From an uncultured Bacilli bacterium (GTDB taxonomy: Bacteria > Bacillota_I > Bacilli_A > RF39 > UBA660), in the NCBI GenBank assembly GCA_947632345.1, contig CANROW010000012.1:1-42685 (forward strand): a DNA stretch of 42,685 nucleotides, given 5' to 3'. A program made the position numbers and the translations under genes. How positions within the stretch are numbered: position 1 is the stretch's first letter; each line of letters opens with the position of its first letter. This document shows, one piece after another, positions 22,686 to 34,237 of this stretch. The notes below the pieces were generated by a model. The model saw only the letters and a program-made list of their open reading frames with translations. It did no database searches and had not been told where the DNA came from.

Positions 22686-25600
22686 GTGGCATATAAAATA
22701 ATTAATTGTGGAGACCACCGACAAAGAAGAAGTTTTTCTAGAATTAGAAATACTTATGAATTAAAGGATTTATTGGAAATCCAAAAGAAATCATATCAAT
22801 GGTTCATTGAAACAGGAATTAAGGAAGTTTTTGAAGACTTATTCCCTGTAGAAAATTTTTCTGGAACTTTATCTCTAGAATTTGGAGATTATCATTTTGA
22901 TGAGCCTCGCTATACTATTAAACAGAGTAAAGATAGAGAGACTACATATGCAGCTCCTTTAAAAGTTGAAGTTCGTCTTTTCAATCATGAGACTGGAGAA
23001 GTAAAAGAACAAGAAATCTTTTTAGGAGATATGCCAATGATGACTGATAGTGGAACATTTGTCATCAATGGTGCTGAACGTGTAATTGTATCACAATTAG
23101 TTCGTTCTCCAAGTGTTTATTTTAATAGAGAAGTGGATAAGAGTGGTAGACCATCCCTTACATCTCAAATTATTCCGACACGTGGAACTTGGCTAGAATT
23201 TGAAACAGATGCCAGGGATGTTTTGTATGTCCGAATTGATAGAACGAGAAAAGTGCCTATTACAACTTTATTGCGTGCTTTTGGTCTATCAAGTGATGAA
23301 GATATTTTAAAAATATTTGGTAAAGATGAGTACCTTGAAAATACATTAGCAAAGGATTCTACTAGAAATACCGATGAAGCATTAATTGAAATCTATGAGA
23401 AATTGCGACCAGGTGAACCAGCAACTCTTGATTCATCTAAAAACCAAATCATCACTAGATTCTTTGATGAATTTAGATATGATTTAGCTAAAGTTGGTAG
23501 ATATAAATTCAATCGTAAACTAAATGTTCTTGATCGTGTTCTTGGATTGACAATTGCTGAAGATATCAAAGTAGATGGTAAAGTAGTTGTTGAGAAAGGT
23601 ACGGTTATCAATAAAGAAATCTTAGATGTTTTGAAACCTATTTTTGCTGATGGCTATAATGTCGCTGAAACAAAAATTAATGAAGAGTTAGATACATTTA
23701 ATAAGATTCAAACTATTAAGGTATATGCCCCTGATGATAAGAAAGAAGTTATTACTTTGATTGGTAATGATCAGAGCATAGAAGTTAAGAGACTTACGAT
23801 ACCAGATGTTTATGCGTCTGTATCATATTATCTAAATTTATTAAGAGGATTTGGTAATATTGATGAAATTGACCATTTAGGAAATCGTCGTATTCGTCAA
23901 GTTGGAGAACTTTTACAAAATCAATTCAGAATTGGTGTATCTCGTATGGAAAGAGTTATTCGTGAAAGAATGACGACTCAAGAGATGGAAGAGGTAACAC
24001 CTAAAACTTTAATCAATATTAGACCTATTACAGCAGCTATGAAAGAATTCTTTGGAAGCAGCCAATTATCTCAATTCATGGACCAAACAAATCCGATTGC
24101 TGAACTTACTAATAAGAGACGTTTATCAGCTTTGGGTCCAGGTGGATTATCAAGAGACAGAGCCGGTACTGAAGTGCGTGACGTAAATGCTTCACACTAT
24201 GGTCGTATTTGTCCAATTGAGTCACCAGAAGGACAGAATATCGGTTTAATTACATCTTTAGCAAGTTATGCTAAGATCGATGATTATGGATTTATTATGA
24301 CTCCATATCGTAAAGTTGTTAATAAGCAATTAACTGATGAAGTTGAATATTTAACAGCTGATGAAGAGGCTGATATCATCATTTCTTTAGCAACAGTTAA
24401 TGTTGATGAAAATAATGTTATGACTGATGATTTAGTTCCTGCTAGATACCGTGGAGAAAACATTTTGGTTAAACCTGAACAAGTCGATTATGTCGATGTA
24501 TCTCCACAACAAGTTGTAGCTGTTACGACAAGTTGTATTCCATTCTTGGAACACGACGATGCTACTCGTGCTTTGATGGGTGCTAACATGCAACGTCAAT
24601 CAGTACCATTACTAAGAGCTGAAGCTCCATTGGTAGGTACTGGAGTTGAGTATGTTGCTGCGCGTGATAGTGGTGCAGTTGTAGTCTGCAAAGCTGATGG
24701 TGTTGTTGATTATGTTGATGCTAGAAAGATTGTAGTTAAAACAGCTGGTGGTAAAGACGAATATTATTTAGCTAACTTTGAACTTTCTAATGCGGGTACT
24801 TGTCAACATCAAAGACCAATCGTTAAAGTTGGAGAAAAAGTTAAACGTGGATCTGTCATAGCTGATGGTCCAAGTACCGATAAAGGTGAGCTTGCTCTAG
24901 GTAAGAACGTTGTAGTTGCCTTTATGACTTTCAACGGATATAACTATGAGGATGCCGTAATATTAAATGAAAATTTAGTTAAAGACGACGTTTATACAGG
25001 TATTCACTTAGAAGACTTTGAAATGCAATGTCGTGAGACTAAATTAGGACCTGAAGAAATTACTCGTGACATTCCTAATGTCAGTGATGAAGCGAGAAAG
25101 AACCTTGATGAAAATGGTATTGTTATCGTTGGTACAGAGGTTAAAGAGGGAGATATCCTCGTTGGTAAAGTTACTCCTAAGGGAATGGCCGAATTAACTT
25201 CAGAAGAAAAACTATTACACGCTATATTCGGAGAAAAGACACGTGAAGTTAGAGATACATCATTACGTGTTCCACATGGTGGTGATGGTATTGTTCACGA
25301 TGTTAAGATTTTCTCTCGTAAAGATAATGATGAATTACCAGCTGGTGTCAGCAAAGTAATTCGTGTCTATATTGCTCAAAAGAGAAAGATTCAAGTCGGA
25401 GATAAGATGAGTGGGCGTCATGGTAATAAAGGTGTTATCTCATTAATTCTTCCACAAGAAGATATGCCATATTTACCAGATGGTACTCCAGTTGATATCA
25501 TGCTTAATCCACAAGGTGTTCCATCACGTATGAACCTTGGACAAATTCTTGAACTTCACTTAGGTATGGCTGCGAAGAAACTAGGAGTTCATGTAGCTAC

Positions 25601-26321
25601 ACCAGTATTTGATGGTGCTAAGACTGAAGATATTGCTGAGATGATGGCCGAAGCTGGTATGGATCCAGATGGTAAGACTGTTCTATATGATGGACGTACT
25701 GGTGAAAAATTTGATAATCGAGTATCTGTTGGTGTAATGTATATGATTAAACTACACCACATGGTTGATGATAAATTACATGCTCGTTCTACTGGACCAT
25801 ATTCTTTAGTTACACAACAACCACTTGGTGGTAAAGCTCAATTCGGTGGACAAAGATTTGGTGAAATGGAAGTATGGGCACTTGAAGCTTATGGTGCTTC
25901 TCATATTTTGCAAGAAATATTAACTGTTAAATCTGATGACGTCGTTGGACGTGTTAAAGTTTACGAATCCATTGTTAAGGGCGAAGATATCAACCAAGCT
26001 GGAGTTCCTGAGTCATTTAGAGTATTAATGAAAGAATTCCAAGCATTAGGATTAGATATAAGTATTGTTAACGATAAGAATGAAGTGCTTCAATTGAAAG
26101 AAATTGAGGAAGATGAATACAAAGATGATGTCGATAGCAATATTGACGACATCGAAATCCCAGCTCATCAAGTGCCTATGGAACAAGAAGAAGAGTATGA
26201 TGATTCTGAAGAATCTGACGATGATTTTGATGATGATTTAGATTCAATTGATGATGATGAATTTGATGAACAATTAGAACGAGAATTTGAAAATGAAATA
26301 ATGAAAGGGGATGAAGCATAA
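22686..26321 (+). CDS. rpoB: RNA polymerase beta subunit, with acidic C-terminal tail
   Basis: 1211 residues from GTG 22686 after GGGGTGA. Standard blocks are present: [20 protein letters not shown], the rifampicin cluster [22 protein letters not shown] (~457-478), [24 protein letters not shown], the catalytic-site [10 protein letters not shown], and [18 protein letters not shown] near the end. The residue equal to E. coli His526 is Asn (N476), a change linked to natural rifampicin resistance in Spiroplasma. After ~1130 an extension follows whose last 47 residues contain 27 Asp or Glu. The stop overlaps the rpoC start by one base. Confidence 0.97.
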   Translation: MAYKIINCGDHRQRRSFSRIRNTYELKDLLEIQKKSYQWFIETGIKEVFEDLFPVENFSGTLSLEFGDYHFDEPRYTIKQSKDRETTYAAPLKVEVRLFNHETGEVKEQEIFLGDMPMMTDSGTFVINGAERVIVSQLVRSPSVYFNREVDKSGRPSLTSQIIPTRGTWLEFETDARDVLYVRIDRTRKVPITTLLRAFGLSSDEDILKIFGKDEYLENTLAKDSTRNTDEALIEIYEKLRPGEPATLDSSKNQIITRFFDEFRYDLAKVGRYKFNRKLNVLDRVLGLTIAEDIKVDGKVVVEKGTVINKEILDVLKPIFADGYNVAETKINEELDTFNKIQTIKVYAPDDKKEVITLIGNDQSIEVKRLTIPDVYASVSYYLNLLRGFGNIDEIDHLGNRRIRQVGELLQNQFRIGVSRMERVIRERMTTQEMEEVTPKTLINIRPITAAMKEFFGSSQLSQFMDQTNPIAELTNKRRLSALGPGGLSRDRAGTEVRDVNASHYGRICPIESPEGQNIGLITSLASYAKIDDYGFIMTPYRKVVNKQLTDEVEYLTADEEADIIISLATVNVDENNVMTDDLVPARYRGENILVKPEQVDYVDVSPQQVVAVTTSCIPFLEHDDATRALMGANMQRQSVPLLRAEAPLVGTGVEYVAARDSGAVVVCKADGVVDYVDARKIVVKTAGGKDEYYLANFELSNAGTCQHQRPIVKVGEKVKRGSVIADGPSTDKGELALGKNVVVAFMTFNGYNYEDAVILNENLVKDDVYTGIHLEDFEMQCRETKLGPEEITRDIPNVSDEARKNLDENGIVIVGTEVKEGDILVGKVTPKGMAELTSEEKLLHAIFGEKTREVRDTSLRVPHGGDGIVHDVKIFSRKDNDELPAGVSKVIRVYIAQKRKIQVGDKMSGRHGNKGVISLILPQEDMPYLPDGTPVDIMLNPQGVPSRMNLGQILELHLGMAAKKLGVHVATPVFDGAKTEDIAEMMAEAGMDPDGKTVLYDGRTGEKFDNRVSVGVMYMIKLHHMVDDKLHARSTGPYSLVTQQPLGGKAQFGGQRFGEMEVWALEAYGASHILQEILTVKSDDVVGRVKVYESIVKGEDINQAGVPESFRVLMKEFQALGLDISIVNDKNEVLQLKEIEEDEYKDDVDSNIDDIEIPAHQVPMEQEEEYDDSEESDDDFDDDLDSIDDDEFDEQLEREFENEIMKGDEA

Positions 26322-29300
26322 TGATAGCTGTAAATGAATTTGAAGCTTTAAAGATTGGTATTGCTTCTCCTGAAAAAATTCGTGAATGGTCTTATGGTGA
26401 AGTAAAAAAACCAGAGACAATAAATTATAGAACACTTCGTCCTGAAAGAGATGGATTGTTCTGTGAAAAAATATTTGGACCTACCAAAGATTTTGAATGT
26501 GCTTGTGGAAAGTACAAAAGAGTAAGGTATAAAAATATCGTTTGTGATAGATGTGGTGTTGAAGTTACTCGTGCTAAAGTAAGACGTGAGAGAATGGGAC
26601 ACATTGAACTAGCTAGTCCTGTTTCTCACATCTGGTTCTTCAAAGGAGTTCCTTCACGCATGGGGCTTGTTCTTGATATGAGTCCAAGAGATCTAGAGGA
26701 GGTTTTATACTTTGTCAGCTATGTTGTAATTGATAAAGGTATTGCGCCATTAGAAGATAAACAAACTCTTTCTGAAAAAGAATATCGTCAATTTTATGAA
26801 AAATATGGTAATGGTTTTAAAGTAGGTATGGGTGCTGAGGCAATCAAAGAACTACTTAAGAAAGTTGATTTAAAGAAAGAAATCGATGCCATTACTGAAG
26901 AGTTAAAAACAGCTCAAGGTCAAAAGAGAACTAGATTAGTAAAAAGGGTTGATGTTTTAAATGCCTTCTATCAATCTGGACAAAGACCTGAATGGATGAT
27001 TCTTGATGTCATCCCTGTTATACCACCTGAACTTCGACCAATGATCCAACTTGATGGTGGTAGATTTGCAACTAGTGATTTAAATGATTTATATAGACGT
27101 GTTATCAATCGTAATAATCGTCTTAAAAAATTACTTGATTTAAATGCTCCAGGCATCATTATTCAAAACGAAAAACGTATGTTACAAGAAGCTGTTGACG
27201 CTTTATTTGACAACGGAAGACGTGGTAGAAGTGTTACTGGTGCAGGAAATCGTCCTTTGAAATCACTTTCTAGTATGTTAAAAGGTAAGCAAGGACGTTT
27301 CCGTCAAAACCTATTAGGTAAACGTGTTGACTATTCTGGTCGTAGCGTTATCGTCGTTGGACCAAGCTTAAAGATGTATCAATGTGGTATTCCAAAAGAA
27401 ATGGCTCTTGAGCTATTTAAACCACATGTCATCAATGGTTTGGTAAAAAAGGACATTGCTCATAACATTAAAGCTGCAAAGCGTTTAATTGAAAATAGAG
27501 ATCCACAAGTATGGGATATTGTAGAAGAAGTTATCAAAGAGCATCCAGTTATGTTAAACCGTGCTCCTACACTTCATAGACTTGGTATTCAAGCATTTGA
27601 ACCAATTCTAATTGGTGGTAAAGCTATTCGTCTTCACCCATTAGTATGTCCGGCTTTCAACGCCGACTTCGATGGTGACCAAATGGCTGTTCACGTACCA
27701 CTTTCAGAAGAAGCCCAAGCTGAAGCTAGACTACTAATGCTTGGTGCCAACAACATCTTAAGTCCAAAAGATGGTAGCCCAATCGTTACACCATCACAAG
27801 ATATGGTACTAGGTAACTACTATCTAACGATGGAAAAAGCGGGACTTCCAGATGAAGGTAGGGTATTTAAAAATGCTAATGAAGCCTTAATGGCTTATGA
27901 AAGAAGAGAAATTACTCTTCATACAAGGATTGCTGTACCTGTAGACTCTTTCAAACATAAATTGTTTACAGAAGGTCAAAAAGGTAAATACTTAGTCACA
28001 ACTGTTGGTAAAATAAAATTTAATGAAATCTTACCTGATTCATTTGCTTATATTAATGAACCAACAAATGATAATATTCAAAATATTACGCCTAATAAAT
28101 ATTTCATTGAAAAAGGGCAAAACATTGCTGAAGTAATTAAAGCAATGCCTCTTGTTAAGGCTTTCCCTAAGGGAACTCTTGAAAGTATAATTGCCCAAAT
28201 CTTCAAACGTTATCGAACAACTGAAACATCTATAATGCTTGATAAAATGAAAGATTTAGGATTTAAATATTCAACAATAGCTGGTATTACAGTATCTATT
28301 AGTGACATTGTCATCAGTGATACAAAGAATGATGTAATTGCTGAAGCTAATAAGACTGTTGATAAAATTAATAAACAATATAATCGTGGTTTAATCACTG
28401 AAGATGAAAGATTTGAAAAAGTAATTTCAACTTGGGATGCTGCTAAAAACCAAGTACAAAAGGAACTTCAACAAAAAGCAGATGCGGATATTGAAAATCC
28501 AATCTTCATGATGATGCACTCTAAGGCTCGGGGATCAATTTCTAACTTTACTCAAGTTGCTGGTATGCGTGGTATTATGGCTAAACCTGATGGTACGCCA
28601 GTAGAAATACCTATTACTTCTAACTTTAGAGAAGGTCTATCCGTTGCTGAATTCTTCTTGTCAACTCATGGTGCTCGTAAAGGATCTGCTGATACAGCTT
28701 TAAAGACAGCTGACTCAGGTTACTTGACAAGACGTTTGGTTGATGTATCACAAAATATCATCGTAAGAGAAGAAGATTGTGGTACTGAAAACGGTGTTGT
28801 TGTCAGAGAATTTATCAATGATAAAACTGGTGAAGTTATTGAGAAATTATATGATCGTATTGTTGGACGTTATGCTAACAAGAAAATTATTAATCCAGAG
28901 ACAAAAGCTGTTATTTGTGAAAAGCTTGATTTGATAACTGAATCAATGGCTGAAAGAATAGTAGCTGCTGGTATAACAGAAGTTGAAATTAGGACATGCT
29001 TAACTTGTAATACAGTTAATGGTGTTTGTAAGAAATGTTATGGTCGTAACCTAGCAACTGGTAACTTAGTTGAAATTGGTGAAGCTATTGGTATTATGGC
29101 AGCTCAAGCAATTGGTGAACCTGGTACACAATTGACCATGAGAACATTCCACAATGGTGGAGTTGCTGGTGGAGACGATATTACCCAAGGTCTTCCTCGT
29201 ATTCAAGAGTTATTTGAAGCACGTATTCCAAAAGGAAAATCTACGATTGCTGAAATTAAAGGTAAAGTTGTTAAGATTGATGAAGATCATGGTAAATTTA

Positions 29301-29953
29301 AGATTAGTGTAAAAAATGAGCTTGAGACGAAAGAACACGTTACTAACTACGGTGTTAAATTGAGAGTATCTGTTGGCGATGAAGTTGAAGCTGGAGACAA
29401 GTTGACAGAAGGTGCTATTAGCCCTAAAGAATTACTTGCTGTTACTGATCCATTGACAACTCAAGAGTATATTTTGAAAGAAGTTCAAAGCGTATATCGT
29501 GGACAAGGTGTTGATATTTCCGATAAGCACGTTGAGATTATCGCAAGACGTATGATTTCTAAGATGCGTATTGTTGAAGCTGGAGATACCTTATTCTTAC
29601 CAGGATTACTTGTTAACTTTAGAGAATTTACTGATGCCAATAGAGAAGTTATCATTCAAGGAAAGAAACCAGCTACTGGTAAACCAGTATTGTTAGGTAT
29701 CACTAAAGCTTCTCTTGAAACAGATTCATTCTTAGCTGCTGCATCATTCCAAGAGACGACAAGAATCTTGACAGATGCTGCTATTAAAGGAAAAGTTGAT
29801 ACTCTAGAAGGATTAAAAGAAAATGTAATCATTGGTAAGTTAATCCCTGCCGGTACTGGAGTTAAGACTTATAGAAATGTTGAATATGAATTATCTTCAC
29901 AATTTATTGATGAAGAACCTCTTGATAAATTAGAAGAAGAATTTATGGATTAA
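26321..29953 (+). CDS. rpoC: RNA polymerase beta' subunit
   Basis: 1210 residues. The N-terminal zinc ribbon CACG...CDRCG (~61-80), the clamp and lid [21 protein letters not shown], and the catalytic magnesium loop NADFDGDQM (Asp 449, 451, 453) are intact. The second zinc site (CGTENG...[16 protein letters not shown]) and the bridge/trigger region ([32 protein letters not shown]) follow. Length matches Firmicutes beta' without a large insert. Its start overlaps the rpoB stop, so subunit production is coupled. Ended by a strong terminator. Confidence 0.97.
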   Translation: MIAVNEFEALKIGIASPEKIREWSYGEVKKPETINYRTLRPERDGLFCEKIFGPTKDFECACGKYKRVRYKNIVCDRCGVEVTRAKVRRERMGHIELASPVSHIWFFKGVPSRMGLVLDMSPRDLEEVLYFVSYVVIDKGIAPLEDKQTLSEKEYRQFYEKYGNGFKVGMGAEAIKELLKKVDLKKEIDAITEELKTAQGQKRTRLVKRVDVLNAFYQSGQRPEWMILDVIPVIPPELRPMIQLDGGRFATSDLNDLYRRVINRNNRLKKLLDLNAPGIIIQNEKRMLQEAVDALFDNGRRGRSVTGAGNRPLKSLSSMLKGKQGRFRQNLLGKRVDYSGRSVIVVGPSLKMYQCGIPKEMALELFKPHVINGLVKKDIAHNIKAAKRLIENRDPQVWDIVEEVIKEHPVMLNRAPTLHRLGIQAFEPILIGGKAIRLHPLVCPAFNADFDGDQMAVHVPLSEEAQAEARLLMLGANNILSPKDGSPIVTPSQDMVLGNYYLTMEKAGLPDEGRVFKNANEALMAYERREITLHTRIAVPVDSFKHKLFTEGQKGKYLVTTVGKIKFNEILPDSFAYINEPTNDNIQNITPNKYFIEKGQNIAEVIKAMPLVKAFPKGTLESIIAQIFKRYRTTETSIMLDKMKDLGFKYSTIAGITVSISDIVISDTKNDVIAEANKTVDKINKQYNRGLITEDERFEKVISTWDAAKNQVQKELQQKADADIENPIFMMMHSKARGSISNFTQVAGMRGIMAKPDGTPVEIPITSNFREGLSVAEFFLSTHGARKGSADTALKTADSGYLTRRLVDVSQNIIVREEDCGTENGVVVREFINDKTGEVIEKLYDRIVGRYANKKIINPETKAVICEKLDLITESMAERIVAAGITEVEIRTCLTCNTVNGVCKKCYGRNLATGNLVEIGEAIGIMAAQAIGEPGTQLTMRTFHNGGVAGGDDITQGLPRIQELFEARIPKGKSTIAEIKGKVVKIDEDHGKFKISVKNELETKEHVTNYGVKLRVSVGDEVEAGDKLTEGAISPKELLAVTDPLTTQEYILKEVQSVYRGQGVDISDKHVEIIARRMISKMRIVEAGDTLFLPGLLVNFREFTDANREVIIQGKKPATGKPVLLGITKASLETDSFLAAASFQETTRILTDAAIKGKVDTLEGLKENVIIGKLIPAGTGVKTYRNVEYELSSQFIDEEPLDKLEEEFMD

Positions 29954-29954
29954 T

Positions 29955-29983
29955 AAAAAGTCGAGATAATCTCGACTTTTTTT
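29955..29983 (+). terminator. Terminator of rpoBC
   Basis: AAAGTCGAGA, loop TAA, TCTCGACTTT, then a long T run directly after the rpoC stop. Confidence 0.9.
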
Positions 29984-30081
29984 GATAGTTTTGCAAAGGT
30001 TAATACTTTGATAAAGAAGATTAATTAAAAAAAATTGTTTGTAATTAAAAATTTATAATATAATATATATGAAAACCAAAT

Positions 30082-30110
30082 TTGCTTTTAATAGGCTTTT
30101 ATAGTAAAAT
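30082..30110 (+). promoter_or_regulatory. Promoter of the small one-TM protein gene
   Basis: TTGCTT (30082-30087) and TAAAAT (30105-30110), 17 bp apart. A second set, TTGTTT (30035-30040) and TATAAT (30059-30064), lies further upstream with an 18-bp spacer. Confidence 0.4.
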
Positions 30111-30128
30111 GTTTGTGTGGTGATTACT

Positions 30129-30290
30129 GTGAAATTAAATAACAAAGGTTGGGGATTTATCACTTTTATATTGTTTTTATTTATGTTTTTCTTATTTCTA
30201 TTATTGATTCTGTTCTTAGTAAATCAATTTAACGAAAGATTATCCTCAAGAATATTATTAAACGAGACAACTCATATAATAACTATATAA
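30129..30290 (+). CDS. Small single-TM protein (53 residues), unknown
   Basis: GTG 30129, seven bases after GGTGA, encodes 53 residues. A short basic head with KGWGF is followed by one long Phe/Leu-rich membrane segment (~10-31) and a polar tail (NQFNERLSSRILLNETT). This head-plus-helix shape recalls pseudopilin-like or small regulatory membrane peptides, but there is no clear prepilin cleavage site and no pilus gene nearby. It has its own promoter, and its end runs into the A-rich side of the mscL terminator. Function unknown; it could be a chance ORF in AT-rich DNA, though promoter, ribosome site and composition speak for a gene. Confidence 0.45.
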   Translation: MKLNNKGWGFITFILFLFMFFLFLLLILFLVNQFNERLSSRILLNETTHIITI

Positions 30291-30316
30291 AAAAGACAAA
30301 TTACTTCGTCTTTTTT
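30289..30316. terminator. Terminator shared by the small ORF and mscL
   Basis: AAAAAAGAC and GTCTTTTTTT flank a ~10-base loop that includes the mscL stop codon; A/T runs on both sides allow use in both directions. Confidence 0.65.
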
Positions 30317-30756
30317 TGTTTGCTTTTAGTGTTTTCTTTTAGTAAATCTCTAATTTCCTCTAGAAGAATCGTATTTTCATCTTTCCTTGGTGCTTCTACA
30401 ACAACTTCTTCTTTCTTGTGCTTTTTAACTAACTTATTTACTATTTTGATCAATATAAATATACAAATTGCTGTGATTAAGAAATCAAATACTGCTTGTA
30501 AGAATATACCATATTGGACAGTTAAGTTTCCGACATGATAACTTAATCCTTTAAAGTCTATACCACCGAGAATGGTTCCTATCAAATCAGTCAAAATGGA
30601 AGTGAAAGAGGTAACAATATTACTAAATGCACCACCGATAATAACACCGACAGCTAAATCCATAACATTGCCACGGGATATAAATTCTTTAAACTCTTTT
30701 AAAAGTCCGTTTGATTCTTCAGCTATTTTCTTTGTATCAACATTTATTTTTTTCAT
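30301..30756 (-). CDS. mscL: Large-conductance mechanosensitive channel
   Basis: 151 residues. N-terminal amphipathic helix, then the pore-lining first membrane segment ISRGNVMDLAVGVIIGGAFSNIVTSF (~27-52) with the Gly/Ala packing pattern of MscL, a periplasmic-type loop, the second segment FLQAVFDFLITAICIFILIKIVNKL (~86-110) and a charged C-terminal bundle helix (NTILLEEIRDLLKEN). It opens under membrane tension to release solutes in hypo-osmotic shock. AGGTG-type ribosome site, TATAAT on the minus strand at 30781-30776. Stand-alone. Confidence 0.95.
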   Translation of the reverse strand: MKKINVDTKKIAEESNGLLKEFKEFISRGNVMDLAVGVIIGGAFSNIVTSFTSILTDLIGTILGGIDFKGLSYHVGNLTVQYGIFLQAVFDFLITAICIFILIKIVNKLVKKHKKEEVVVEAPRKDENTILLEEIRDLLKENTKSKQKKTK

Positions 30757-30851
30757 ATATTACACCTCAAAATTTATTATACATTAAGTTTAAATAAAAA
30801 TAAATAATGTTTGCTTTATCATTATTTTATTAAAATTTATTTCAATATGTG

Positions 30852-30880
30852 TTGACTTTAAATATAGATAATGATATATT
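30852..30880 (+). promoter_or_regulatory. str operon promoter
   Basis: TTGACT (30852-30857) and TATATT (30875-30880), 17 bp apart, with a TGA extension. The ~95-base leader holds two small hairpins: GTTTTGC / GCAAAAC around 30901-30917 and ACACA / TGTGT around 30940-30958. Confidence 0.7.
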
Positions 30881-30979
30881 ATCTTTGTTCGTTAAATTAG
30901 GTTTTGCTGTGGCAAAACTTATATTTAATATCAAATATGACACACCTGGATATGTGTAAAGAAAGGAGACTTATATTAT

Positions 30980-31393
30980 ATGACTACAATTAACCAATTA
31001 GTTAAAAAAGGTAGAGGAAGTAAAGTGAGAAAACCAAAATCACCAGTTTTGAGAATTGGATTAAACAGCATTCAAAAGAAAAAGACAGATCAAAATTCAC
31101 CTCAAAAACGTGGAGTATGTACTCGTGTTGGTACAATGACACCTAAGAAACCAAACTCAGCACTTCGTAAATATGCTCGTGTTCGTTTGAGTAATGGTAT
31201 GGAAGTTACTTGTTATATTCCTGGTATCGGACATAACTTACAAGAGCACAGTGTCGTAATGATTCGTGGTGGACGTGTTAAGGACTTAATCGGTGTACGT
31301 TATCATATCATTCGTGGTACTTTAGATACTGCTGGTGTTAAAGATAGAAAACAAGGTCGTAGTAAATACGGTGCTAAAAAACCTAAAAAATAA
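30980..31393 (+). CDS. rpsL: 30S ribosomal protein S12
   Basis: 137 residues, usual Firmicutes length. S12 lines the decoding centre. Seen: [10 protein letters not shown], the decoding loop [20 protein letters not shown] with the streptomycin-site Lys present, and the second loop [18 protein letters not shown]. In nearly all bacteria that loop reads VKDLPGVRYH; here the Pro is Ile (residue 104, codon ATC at 31289), equal to E. coli Pro90, where changes give streptomycin resistance or dependence. The Asp that is methylthiolated by RimO in some bacteria is kept. GAAAGGAG precedes the ATG. First gene of the str operon. Confidence 0.96.
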   Translation: MTTINQLVKKGRGSKVRKPKSPVLRIGLNSIQKKKTDQNSPQKRGVCTRVGTMTPKKPNSALRKYARVRLSNGMEVTCYIPGIGHNLQEHSVVMIRGGRVKDLIGVRYHIIRGTLDTAGVKDRKQGRSKYGAKKPKK

Positions 31394-31428
31394 AAATAAC
31401 ATAAAATAGAGGAAGGGAGGATAATAAT

Positions 31429-31896
31429 ATGCGTAAAAGACGTGCGGTAAAAAGAGATGTATTACCAGATCCTATATATAATTCAAAAATAATTACAAAA
31501 TTAATTAATACAATTATGCTAGATGGTAAAAAGGGAATTGCCCAAACTATTCTTTATGAGGCTTTTGACCTAGTTAAAGAAAGAACTGGTCAAGATCCAA
31601 TGGAAGTATTTAACAAAGCAATGGAAAATGTAACTCCACAACTAGAAGTTAAATCTCGCCGTGTAGGTGGTTCAAATTACCAAGTACCAGTCGAAGTTAC
31701 AGCTGCTCGTGGGCAAGCTTTAGCAATTCGTTGGTTAGTTAAATTCTCAAGAGCTAGAGGTGGTCATGGTATGGCTGAAAATTTAGCTAGTGAGTTAATT
31801 GATGCTTCTAATGGTACAGGAGCTGCAGTTAAAAAACGTGAAGATACACATAGAATGGCAGAAGCTAATAAAGCATTTGCTCATTATCGTTGGTAG
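31429..31896 (+). CDS. rpsG: 30S ribosomal protein S7
   Basis: 155 residues, full length. S7 starts assembly of the 30S head and contacts E-site tRNA. Seen: [58 protein letters not shown] (S7 signature) and the end [22 protein letters not shown]. Preceded by GGAAGGGAGG. In the order rpsL-rpsG-fusA. Confidence 0.97.
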   Translation: MRKRRAVKRDVLPDPIYNSKIITKLINTIMLDGKKGIAQTILYEAFDLVKERTGQDPMEVFNKAMENVTPQLEVKSRRVGGSNYQVPVEVTAARGQALAIRWLVKFSRARGGHGMAENLASELIDASNGTGAAVKKREDTHRMAEANKAFAHYRW

Positions 31897-31911
31897 AAAG
31901 GAGATAATAGT

Positions 31912-33984
31912 ATGGCACGTGAAACATCATTATTGATGACAAGAAATATTGGTATCATGGCACACATCGATGCAGGTAAAACTACTTGTACTGAGCGTGT
32001 ACTATTCCATACAAAGAAGATCCACAAAATTGGTGAAACTCATGAAGGTGAATCACAAATGGACTGGATGGAACAAGAAAAAGAACGTGGTATAACTATC
32101 ACTTCTGCTGCTACGACTGCTTACTGGAAAAAATATCGTTTAAACATTATCGATACTCCAGGACACGTAGATTTTACGGTTGAAGTTAGTCGTAGTTTAA
32201 GAGTACTTGACGGTGCTGTTGCACTTCTAGATGCACAAGCAGGAGTTGAACCTCAAACTGAAACAGTTTGGCGTCAAGCTACTGAATTTAAAGTACCTAG
32301 ATTAATCTTTGCTAACAAAATGGATAAGATGGGTGCAGATTTTGAGTATACTTTAGGAACAATTGATTCAAGACTAGGAGTAAACGCTAAACCTATTGAA
32401 TGGCCAATTGGAGCTGAAAGTGACTTTAATGGAGTTATTGATTTAGTAACAATGAAAGCTTACCATTATGATGGAAAAGAAGAAGAAAATGCTACAGAAA
32501 TTGAAATTCCAGAAAACTTAAAAACAATTGCTGAAGAAAAAAGAGCAGATTTAATTGAAACAGTTGCTGTATACGATGATGAACTAATGGAAAAATATCT
32601 TGAAGGTGATGAAATCCCTGTTGAAATGTTGAAGAAAGCTATCAGAAAGGGAACACTTGATGTAGATTTCTTTCCAGTACTTTGTGGTACGGCATTAGGA
32701 AATATGGGTGTAAAATTATTGCTAGATGCAGTAATTGATTATTTACCATCTCCTTTGGATGTTGAATCAATTAAAGGAACGGAACCTAGAACAGGTAATG
32801 AATTAGTAAGACATCCTTCTGACGATGAACCATTCAGTGCTTTAGCATTTAAGGTTATGACTGATCCATTCGTAGGACGTTTAACATTCTTCCGTGTTTA
32901 TTCAGGACATTTAAGTAGTGGATCATATGTTATGAACTCTACTAAAGAAGAAAAAGAAAGAATTGGTCGTATTCTTTTGATGCATGCTAATAATCGTACT
33001 GAGATTACAGATGTTTATACTGGTGATATAGCCGCTGCTGTTGGGTTAAAGAATACTACTACTGGAGATACTCTTTGTGATGAAAAGAAACAAATTATTC
33101 TTGAATCTATGGAATTCCCAGAGCCGGTTATTCAACTTGCAGTTGAACCAAAATCAAAAGCTGATCAAGATAAGATGGCAATTGCTTTACAAAAACTTGC
33201 TGAAGAAGATCCGACATTTAGAGTTCACACAGATCATGAAACAGGTCAAACTGTTATCTCTGGTATGGGTGAGCTACACTTGGATGTACTTGTTGATAGA
33301 ATGAGAAGAGAATTTGGTGTTGAAGCCAATATTGGACAACCACAAGTTGCCTATCGTGAAACAATTAAACAAGCAGGTGACTGTGAAGGTAAATATATTA
33401 AACAATCTGGTGGACGTGGACAATATGGACATGTTTGGGTTAAATTTGAACCAAATCCAGATAAGGGATATGAATTTGTTGATGCAATTGTAGGTGGTGT
33501 TGTTCCTCGTGAATATATACCTGTTACTGATAAAGGATTACAAGAAGCAATGGAAAGTGGTATTTTAGCTGGATATCCAATGATTGATGTTAAAGCTACA
33601 TTATTTGATGGTTCTTACCACGATGTTGACTCTAGTGAAATGGCATTTAAAATTGCTGCATCTTTGGCTTTAAAAGAAGCTAAGAAAAAATGTAATCCAG
33701 TATTACTAGAACCTATAATGAAAGTTGATGTAACGGTACCAGATGAATATTTTGGTAATGTTATGGGGGACTTAACAAGTAGACGTGGACGTCCACTTGG
33801 ACAGGAATCAAGAGGAAATGCTGTTCAATTATCAGCAATGGTACCTCTTGCTGAAATGTTCGGTTATGCAACTTCTTTGAGAAGTAATAGCCAAGGACGT
33901 GGTAATTTCATTATGACATTTGATCATTATGAAGAAGTACCAAAGAATATCGCCGAAGAAATTATTAAGAAGAGCGGTAATTAA
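31912..33984 (+). CDS. fusA: Translation elongation factor G
   Basis: 690 residues. EF-G drives translocation and, with RRF, ribosome recycling. P-loop AHIDAGKTT (17-25), switch [15 protein letters not shown] (G4), domain IV tip region [10 protein letters not shown] and [23 protein letters not shown], and domain [14 protein letters not shown] are all present. Starts 15 bp after rpsG with AAAGGAG. No sign of a second, specialised EF-G form. No clear terminator follows, so some transcripts may run into tuf. Confidence 0.97.
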   Translation: MARETSLLMTRNIGIMAHIDAGKTTCTERVLFHTKKIHKIGETHEGESQMDWMEQEKERGITITSAATTAYWKKYRLNIIDTPGHVDFTVEVSRSLRVLDGAVALLDAQAGVEPQTETVWRQATEFKVPRLIFANKMDKMGADFEYTLGTIDSRLGVNAKPIEWPIGAESDFNGVIDLVTMKAYHYDGKEEENATEIEIPENLKTIAEEKRADLIETVAVYDDELMEKYLEGDEIPVEMLKKAIRKGTLDVDFFPVLCGTALGNMGVKLLLDAVIDYLPSPLDVESIKGTEPRTGNELVRHPSDDEPFSALAFKVMTDPFVGRLTFFRVYSGHLSSGSYVMNSTKEEKERIGRILLMHANNRTEITDVYTGDIAAAVGLKNTTTGDTLCDEKKQIILESMEFPEPVIQLAVEPKSKADQDKMAIALQKLAEEDPTFRVHTDHETGQTVISGMGELHLDVLVDRMRREFGVEANIGQPQVAYRETIKQAGDCEGKYIKQSGGRGQYGHVWVKFEPNPDKGYEFVDAIVGGVVPREYIPVTDKGLQEAMESGILAGYPMIDVKATLFDGSYHDVDSSEMAFKIAASLALKEAKKKCNPVLLEPIMKVDVTVPDEYFGNVMGDLTSRRGRPLGQESRGNAVQLSAMVPLAEMFGYATSLRSNSQGRGNFIMTFDHYEEVPKNIAEEIIKKSGN

Positions 33985-34072
33985 AATTTGTTATAATTAG
34001 AAGGTATGGTAAGAGAAAATCTTAAAATTGGGCATTATTGTTGACGTTGATTCATTATTCTAAATGTGAATT

Positions 34073-34108
34073 AGATAATGTTGAATTGGAACTCCAATAT
34101 CATTATCT
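34073..34108 (+). promoter_or_regulatory. Structured hairpin in the tuf leader
   Basis: AGATAATG (34073-34080) pairs perfectly with CATTATCT (34101-34108); inside, ATTGG pairs with CCAAT around loop AACT. No T run follows, so it is not a terminator. It would only be in RNA that comes from fusA or an upstream tuf promoter. Confidence 0.55.
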
Positions 34109-34176
34109 ATTGTTCGTCATTATATCCCAAAGAAGATGACTCTAAACTAAAAACCTGATGATTATAGAAAAAATAG

Positions 34177-34205
34177 TTGATAATTTATCAATTATTAGAT
34201 AAAAT
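34177..34205 (+). promoter_or_regulatory. tuf promoter with internal palindrome
   Basis: TTGATA (34177-34182) and TAAAAT (34200-34205), 17 bp apart, start point ~25 bases before tuf. The -35 and spacer form the inverted repeat TTGATAATTTATCAA (34177-34191). Confidence 0.6.
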
Positions 34206-34237
34206 AGAGTAGTAATTAAAAAAAGGAGGAAAATAAA

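Noticed and set aside
30070..30105. 11-codon ORF in the rpoC-mscL gap
   Set aside because: No ribosome site and very short; it covers promoter boxes of the next small gene.
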